This document shows, one piece after another, positions 57,390 through 64,000 of a stretch of DNA of 64,000 nt. The position numbers and the translations under genes are program-made. Source of the stretch: Cenococcum geophilum 1.58 (Eukaryota > Ascomycota > Dothideomycetes > Gloniales > Gloniaceae); NCBI GenBank assembly GCA_001692895.1, contig KV748219.1, forward strand, positions 186,001 to 250,000, given 5' to 3'. The first letter of the stretch is position 1. Each line of letters begins with the position of its first letter. The notes under the pieces were generated by a model that saw nothing but the letters and a program-made list of their open reading frames with translations, did not search any database and was not told the DNA's origin.

Positions 57390-60300
57390 TCTATATTATA
57401 CCTATAGGGCGTTCTTATCTTTATGCTCTTCCAGTAGCTTATTATCTTTATTATGCCAGCATTCTATCCATTCGTCTAGGTACTTTAGTGGTCCTAGTTT
57501 ATTAGGGTAACGGCTATAGAATTCTTAAAGCTTATGGGGACTATTAATAAAGTTCTATATAGGGTACCAGGTAGGATCTAGGTTATAGCCTTTCTAACTA
57601 ACGTGGTACTTTAGCGTTTTCCTTACTAGCTTATAGGCCAGTATCTCTTTAATTTCCCATTCGTTATCGCCACTAACTTAAATCGGTAGGGGGGGTTCGT
57701 TCTTTTATCTAGGTAATAGGTTGTTTATAGCCTTCTGTAGCTTATCCGGTAAGAAAATAGGGTAAACCTTAATTAAATCTAGGAGCTCTACTTTATATAA
57801 ATTGCCTATTTTCTTAAGGACCTTATATAGTCCTGCCATCTAATAATTGAGCTTACGGCTAGGCCGTTCCGTCTTCTAGTTCTTTATTATAACCTAAACT
57901 ATATCACCTACGGTAAAGTCGGGCTCGCGCCTATACTTATTTGCCTACTATTTTATTAATTTCTAGGCCTTTTCTAGGTTTATACGGGCTACCGTCTAGG
58001 CTTCCTCTAAGCGCTTAGCGTACTGCTGGGCTTCCTTATAAGATAGTTTCTTGCGTACAGTCTGTGGTCCTTTTAGCCTATCCCAGTTAAAGCTTGTTTG
58101 GGGTAGATATCCTATTTCTAGTTAGATAGGTACAAATCCCGTAAAGTTATAGGGTAGGGTCGCCTGGGCGTAGTCTATTAGAGGTAGCAGTTTGCCCTAG
58201 TTATCTTAGAAGTAGTTAATAAAGGGCCGGAGTCTCTAGTCCAAGTATTAATTTATAATCTCCGTCTAACTATTTATCTGGGGGTAGTATGCCGTAGAAA
58301 GCTTTAGCCTAATTCTTAGGATCTAGGTAAACTCGTTTTAGAAAGCCGATATAAACTGCGGTCCATAGTCCGATATAATAGTATCTAGTAGTCCGTAAAT
58401 TTAGTAGACGTAATAGATATATAGTTGGGCCGCCTTTTTAGCGTTAATATTCTTATAATAGGGGATTAAGAACGGGCGCTTACTAAAGCGGTTAACTAGG
58501 ATTATAACTATATCATATCCGTCGCGGTCTATAGGCAGCTCGTGAAAGTCTATAGAGATATACTGCTAGGGGCGTTCTGGTATTGGGAGTAGCTTTAATA
58601 GTTCTAGGGTCTTATCTCGCGGAATTGTAGACCTATAGCAGTTGTTATAGTTCCGTATATAGCGGTTAATATCTATAACTATTCCGGGCTAGTAATATTG
58701 GTTACTAATAATTTTGCGGGTCTTATTCTTTTTAGGGTAGGCTGTAGAAACCTAGGCATATGCTTCGGTAATAAGCCGAGTCCGTAAGTTCTATTCCTTT
58801 GCTACTACTAGCCGTTCCTAATGCTTAAGTAATCTATTTTTAAGGGACTATGGGCTAGTAATGTTCTTTGCCTTTTTACAGTACTCCTGTAGAGAAGGGG
58901 CTGTACGGTTTATCTGCAGTAATTTATTGATTAAGTTAAGTCCTAAAGGGTTAATAGGATATATCTTGGTGCCTAAGGAGTCTGTACTTAGTTCTGCCTA
59001 TATTTAGGGGTTGAGGTGCTCTGGTTGTAGTAGTGTCTAGGTCTATAATAAGATCTTCGCAGCCGTCTGGTTAACTAGGTCTTATTTGCGCCTTATAAGA
59101 GTATCCGCACGGTTTATAGCACCTGGTCTATATATAATTAAGAAGTAAAACTGAGATAGGATATCCGCCTAGCGTGCCTACCGGGCCGTAAGGGCCTTGG
59201 TTGTTATAAAGTATTCTAGGGCCTTATAATCTAAAACTACCTTAATAGACTTAGGGGTCCCTTCTAGCTATGCACGCCAGTACTGGAAGCTAGAGATAAT
59301 AGCCAGCATTTCTTTGTTATAGATGTGGTAGTTTAGTTTGGCATCTATTATAGTCTTTAAATAGTATATAATAGGGTGCTATTCTCCGTCCGGTTGCTTC
59401 TAAGAAAAAACACCGGCTATTGTGCTGTCTAAGGCATTAGTTTCTAATATTAAGGGCCGTTCTAGGTTAAAATGGGTAAGTAGGGGAGCCGATACTAGCC
59501 GTTTTTTAAGCTTAGTAAAGGCCTGTATATATATAGCGTTAAAGTGAAAGGGCTAGTCTTTCCTAGTAAGGTGGTTAAGAGGCTGGGTAATCCTGCTGTA
59601 ATTCTTAATAAAGCGTTGGTAGAAGTTACAGAAACCTAAAAATGATTATACCCCTTTTACGGTCCGTGGGGGTGTCTACTAGTTAATTGCGGCCGTTTTT
59701 TCTAGGTTAGTTTTAATTCCGTCCGTACTGATAATAAAACCTAGGTATTTTGTATGCTTAACACTAAATTCTAACTTCTTAATATCGGCCTGGAGGCTAG
59801 CTTCCTGAAGCTGTTATAGGACTTTATAGATATGCTCCTAATGCTCTAATTTATTCTTAGAGTAGATTATAATATTATCTAGGTAGGCTGTGTAGAAGTC
59901 ATCAAGGTAGTTAAATAGTATGTTATTTATATACCGCTGATATGTAGCCGGTCCGTTAGTTAGCCTAAAAGGAAGCACTTTATATTTATATATTCTGTAA
60001 TAGGTCCGAAATATGGTAAGATCCTCTAATCTAGGGTCTATTTTAATCCGGTGAAAAGCCTAACGGATATTAAGCTTTGTAAAGATCTTAGCTTTACTTA
60101 TTCGGGCTAGAGTTTTATTAAGTAAGGGCAGTGAATAGCGGTCCTTGTGGGTTATATTATTAAGTTTACGGTAGTTAATACAGAAACAAAGTCCTCTATT
60201 TGGCTTCTTGGTAAAGAGAATAGGTGAGTTAAAAGGGGCTTAGCTAGGCTTAATAAAGCCCTTATCTAGGTTATTAATAAGGTACTACTTTATAGCCTAT

Positions 60301-61490
60301 AATTTGGCAGTAGACTGCTGACGGAGGGGGCTATAGCTAAGGGTGTCCTCCTTTTCTAGCTCGATCTTAATCTTATAGTCATATAGTTAGTAAGGCGGAA
60401 GTATGTTGGATGCTGCCTTGGAGAATATATCCTTGAATTTCTAGTGTTAATGAGGCAGTTTCTATTCGACTAGCTCCTTATCTATAAGCTTGCTTTCCTA
60501 TCTACTAAGCTTACTTTCCTTTTCCTTAATTATTTAATCAATTTTATATAAGCTGGTAGTAAAGGTAACGGTATTAGGTTGAACTAAGTTCCGGTAGAAT
60601 CCTACGGCGCTAATACAGCAGATATTAACTGGGGGAAGGTCCGTAGGTTTCTTTACGGACTTTTATTAGGCCGTATTTTGCGGTATAGAGTTTATAATCT
60701 TCCTTAGCTTATGTTCTATTTTCTGTAAGTTATCCTTCTAATCTATTAGTTTAGTATGTCGTCCAATGTTCCTAGCTATCCTTTGTGGCTTCATAGGGCC
60801 TAAGTTCTCCCTAGGGAACTTAGGTAGATTACTACTAACTTCCTAAGTCTCTTGTGCAGGTGGCGTAGTATAGGTAACCTAGGGGCGGTATAGTATACGG
60901 ATCCTTTGCGGATTAAGCTGTATATCCTTCTTAAAAGCCTAGTCCCTATGCATTGCATCGGCCTAGTAAATAGGGTTTATCTGCGGCCGTATAAGGTTTT
61001 CTATTATAATACTGATTTCTCTTATAAAGGAAGGCGTTAGGGGCATGGTTTCGGGCTAGAGAAGCTGTCTATTCCGTATATTAAGCTATAAGCCTATATA
61101 GGCTAGCCATTTTCTTCCTAAGATTATATTATGGCTTCTAAGGTCCGTAATTAGGAAGGGGATATTATACTGCCTTCGTCCGTTAACGCGAAGGTAGATT
61201 CGTAAGATAGTTATAATAGGTGGCCCTATCCGTCCGTTATACCCGCGAATAGGAATAGGTTTAGGTAGTTCTTTAAGGGGTATATTTAGAAATTTAGCCA
61301 GCTTTACAGCATACTGGGTGTCTATTAAGGTAAAGGCATTTACTCTAGAGTTAGCTAAAGCAGAGGTTAAAACTTAATATCTATTGTGGAATAAAGTATA
61401 AGGGATAGTATAGCTTCTTCTACTAACTAGCCGACCTAGATTAATATATAATATGTTAATTCCTTTTAACCCTAGAGAGGAGTCTTCCTT
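57390..61490 (-). pseudogene. Gypsy G pol with C-terminal chromodomain
   Basis: Minus translation: protease ALNSGVNAFTLIDT; long linker; RT with YLINNLDKGFIKPS, APFNSPILFTKKPNRGL, NYRKLNNITHKDRYSLPLL, FTKLNIRxAFHRIKI, YKVLPFRLTNGPATYQRYIN; active site expected AYLDDI reads AYLDN (N codon at 59874-59876); RNase H with KPDGEHHP-type; integrase; chromodomain EWEIKEILAYKLVRKTLKYH then VSxKGYNLDPTWYP near 57590-57660. Last recognisable residues DEWIECWHNKDNK at about 57450. Fewer stops per kb than in the Copia copies. Different family from E: the two differ in LTR and in the residues around the chromodomain. Confidence 0.88.
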
Positions 61491-61499
61491 TAGGGTTCC

Positions 61500-62581
61500 T
61501 CTTTTTCTAACTCCGTACTGTCCTCCTAAATTAATAGGACCTTATTTGTCTTTACCGCTATTAGGCAGTTCCTTATAAAGTAGTCTTTTTAGCCATATAA
61601 AAAGCAAGCTCCTTAATTACTAAGGGCTTATCTATAGGGGTTACTATAAGTAGGCCAAGTATATACCGGGCCCGCGGTAGAACTAGCTGCACGACTAGCT
61701 GCTAGGTTAATAGTAGGCTAAACAGTTAGTGCCGTGGGAGTTGCGGCCCGTATAGGGGTACTATTAGCTGTTCTTATAGTGCTTGTGGTCTAGTTTAAAG
61801 AGTTCCTAGCTTTATACCGCTCGGCACATGCCTTAATTTAATAGAGGCCTTGGTTAATGGCCAGATAGTAGTCCGTAAGTACCTTTAGCGTCTATATAGT
61901 AGTAAAAACTGGCAGTACGGCGCGCTATAGGTCTAGGGTAAGTTTATTAAAGAGGTCTAGCAGAAGGTCTTTATAGGGAATTTAGGCTTAGCTAGCTAGG
62001 TACAGAAAGCGGGTCTAGAAGGTTAAAAAGGTCTCCGTTATTTTTATGTTTAGGCTTTTATAATTAAGGCGGGCGTTTTATATCTTAAAGGGGTCCTTAT
62101 AAACGGAAGATAAGTAGTTAATTATTTCTTCTTTAGAGATAAAGGGGTCTGCGGAGTCTACGGCGTATCGCGGATATAGATGCGTCTATACGTCCCCGCC
62201 GGTATAGCCAAAGATATAGGCCATTTTAGCTTAAGTAGTGGGGAAGTAGTCCGTATTAACTTTGAGCTTATCTTATAGTTAAAGCTTCCAATTATTAAAT
62301 ATAGGGTTGGTTCCGTCTATAAGCAATAGGGGGTCCGCGACCTTCGTAGATCGTGATGATGCGGTGCTTTGGGCTAGGGCCTTAAGGACCGTAATAAGTC
62401 TGTCTAATGGGTTATCACTAGAGGTAGGGGTGTCCCTAGTTTCCAGCAGTTCTTGTAGCCGTTTAATTTCGGCATTAGCTGCCGTAAGCTCCGCCTAGGG
62501 GGTTAAGACAGTTATTGTTTCTTTATCTAAGGTATTTAAGGGTCCTACAGCTGCTTTACTGGCTGCTGTATTTCTTAGCAT
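61500..62581 (-). pseudogene. Gypsy G gag
   Basis: ATG at 62581 (MLRNTAASKAAVGPLNTLD), then a coiled-coil-like AELTAANAEIKRLQELLETR, the capsid start DGTNPIFNNWKL, MAYIFGYTGGDV and a zinc knuckle CFLYGxKDYFIRNC in which the second Cys is Tyr, at about 61570-61610. Stops at Trp/Gln codons interrupt it. The 63-codon plus-strand open frame at 62307 is antisense to this gag. Confidence 0.8.
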
Positions 62582-62813
62582 GGTGGTATAGGTATTAGGT
62601 AATTCTAGGTAATTTCTTTAGGGGTTCTGGTCTATGCGCGTCTAGTTTTTAGGGTTCTTTTTATATTCCTTTTATATTCTAGGGGTTCTGTCCTGTCCTT
62701 ATGGTCCTAGTAATATCCTTAGGGTCCTATTTTATGTCCTTGTCCTTTTCATAGCCTTATAGATATATTTAAGTTCCTTCTTAGGAAGAAAGGGTAAGAT
62801 GAGCTTTAGATAA

Positions 62814-63038
62814 TATTAGTAACTCAGTTAATTAAGGCACGAGCACGATAAGAGAGACGCGCAAGCCTGTATAATTGGTAGTCTATAAACGAGGATCTAA
62901 AGCTAGAGAAAGGAAAGGAGAAGAAGAGCAGCGCCGGTCGAAGTAGGGTTCTTTTATGCAGTCCTCTAGTCACGTGACCTCAAAGTTCTGCCAAGTTCTG
63001 CCAGTCAAGTTCTGCCAAGTTCTGCCAGTGCCGTAACA
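62814..63038 (-). repeat. LTR (5' in coding sense) of Gypsy G
   Basis: 225 bp, TATTAGTAACTCAG to GTGCCGTAACA, followed by ACGGT. Confidence 0.9.
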
Positions 63039-64000
63039 ACGGTGAATTTAATAGCTAAAGATAAAAACCCTATACCTGTTATAGAAGACGCATTAGTTGT
63101 CTTAGCCTTTAACACAATATTAGAAGCTCTATCGTTCCCTCCGCCGACAACTATCTCGTTAAAGACATCGCGATCTTCTACCCATACCTAGTTATTATCG
63201 CCGAAGAAGCGGGTAGTTATAAAGCGGGAGGATCTAGCCTATCTTAGCCCGCGGATTGAATTTAAAGCAATAAGGCAGGCCGAGAATTTTAGAATTACGC
63301 TCTCTGGATCTGTATAGGCGCTCTAGGAGCGTTGCGAGGTATATTACTACTAATTATCGTATTAGTGAGGTAAATGTTGATTACTAATAGAGAGTACTAG
63401 GCCCGCTATAGCGCACCTCCCTTTATAAGCTTCCCAGTCCCTCTTACCGCGGTAGATACTAAGTTAATTAACAATATATTAATAGATGCATTTAATATAG
63501 CTAAGAAATGGTAATTCACTAATACTATAGAGTCGCACTAGATCTTGGTCGTCGTGGGCCCGATCCTATACCTACTCTAGCGCCTCCACCACTTTTAGAA
63601 GAAGAATAAATTAGGGAACGAGAATATTACAGTGTTTAATATATACGTTTACTTATCCCAACTCCGTAGCGTAGTATAGATTTATCTGTATAGTGTAAGC
63701 TTTGCTAATATTGGTTTTGCTATAGCGTATTCGTTAAAATATCTCCGCCTAAGCTTTACCTTTACTCTTCCGAACCTAATTTATTTAAAGACCTTAATAA
63801 GAAAATTAACTATACTGTCGGCCTTAACATTAGCTAATATGCCCTCCTTATGTTATAAGCGGCCCCAACCGTTACTAAGTCTATTAACCAGACCGCCTCC
63901 TTCACGAACTACTACCCTATATTCCTTAATATAGAAGTTAAACGCAACTATGTAAATAAAGATCCGGCGATATAATTAGCAGCCTAGATAGCAGCGGAAT
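63039..64000 (+). pseudogene. PDDEXK_12-type nuclease relic, runs off the window
   Basis: The last 250 bases give, on plus, SSEPNLFKDLNKKINYTVGL, INQTASFTNYYPIFLNIEVK and RNYVNKDPAIxLAAxIAAE. The pattern IEVKR...Q(L)xxW is the catalytic E-x-K followed by the QL..W helix of the fungal PD-(D/E)XK family I know as PF20516; both missing residues are stops at expected Gln and Trp. Before that, EEAGSYKAGG and EFKAIRQAENF fragments lie in changing frames. Gypsy G sits immediately upstream and probably interrupts or truncates the 5' part. Function of the family is not settled. Confidence 0.68.

Larger units (their letters stand above)
57098..63038 (-). mobile_element. Gypsy (Ty3) chromodomain retrotransposon G
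   Basis: 5941 bp, LTRs 57098-57346 (249 bp) and 62814-63038 (225 bp), TSD ACGGT. Coding strand minus: gag, protease, RT, RNase H, integrase, chromodomain. The LTR length difference is one extra 24-bp unit of the AAGTTCTGCCAGTCAAGTTC-type repeat in the left LTR. The right LTR begins TATTAGT where the left has TGTTAGC, a RIP-type change. Confidence 0.93.

Noticed and set aside
62307-62498. 63-codon plus-strand open frame
   Set aside because: Antisense to the gag of Gypsy G, which has a clear start and zinc knuckle on minus.
1-64000. Mitochondrial or bacterial origin because of the AT richness and many TA steps
   Set aside because: LTR elements with chromodomains, HET and NACHT families, a fungal intron and RIP-type mutations all point to nuclear DNA of a filamentous ascomycete.

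Overview
The window looks like nuclear DNA of a filamentous ascomycete (Pezizomycotina). It holds fungus-restricted families: a HET-domain gene, a NACHT-WD40 receptor, a fungal-type (FunK1) kinase, a DUF7924 protein and a PDDEXK_12-type nuclease. It also holds nested Copia and Gypsy LTR retrotransposons with 5-bp target-site duplications (TSDs). Nearly every coding sequence carries the mark of repeat-induced point mutation (RIP). Stops sit almost only where Gln or Trp is expected (CAA/CAG to TAA/TAG, TGG to TAG), start ATG becomes ATA, catalytic Asp becomes Asn, and terminal TG of LTRs becomes TA. I see no convincing intact gene. Almost all open reading frames over 60 codons are noise or antisense shadows.

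Layout. 1.2-2.5 kb: DUF7924 relic (+). 3.7-4.7 kb: short TA-tailed repeats. 4.9-6.3 kb: LINE-ORF1-like zinc-knuckle relic (-). 6.65-12.78 kb: Copia element A (TSD CTATT). 12.8-17.1 kb: HET-domain gene (-) whose C-terminal half is an array of 32-residue repeats, with 568 N inside it. 18.3-20.3 kb: FunK1 kinase pseudogene (+), divergent from HET. 20.9-25.15 kb: NLR pseudogene (-), STAND N-terminal domain, NACHT, about 14 WD40 repeats. 25.4-26.6 kb: sequence paralogous to the HET/FunK1 intergenic region. 26.6-27.5 kb: unidentified relic. 28.1-41.2 kb: Copia element B with chromodomain Gypsy E (31.2-38.1 kb, TSD CCTAG) nested in it. 41.2-44.9 kb: gag-pol of a second Copia family, D. 44.9-51.3 kb: Copia element C containing a young-looking solo LTR. 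51.5-53.5 kb: gag-only LTR element F. 53.5-56.1 kb: D gag and flanking relics. 57.1-63.0 kb: chromodomain Gypsy G (TSD ACGGT). 63.0-64.0 kb: PDDEXK_12-type nuclease relic running off the window.

Two larger stories emerge. First, B and C have non-matching flanks, but their flanks match each other after inverting the 41166-44941 segment (CATCT with TATCT, ATAAC with GTTAT), and the D reading frame becomes continuous across both junctions. So D was hit by two opposed Copia insertions, which then recombined and inverted the DNA between them. Second, the window holds an allorecognition-type cluster in which HET and NLR genes share a paralogous upstream region and the HET gene is divergent from a FunK1 kinase; all of it is now decayed.
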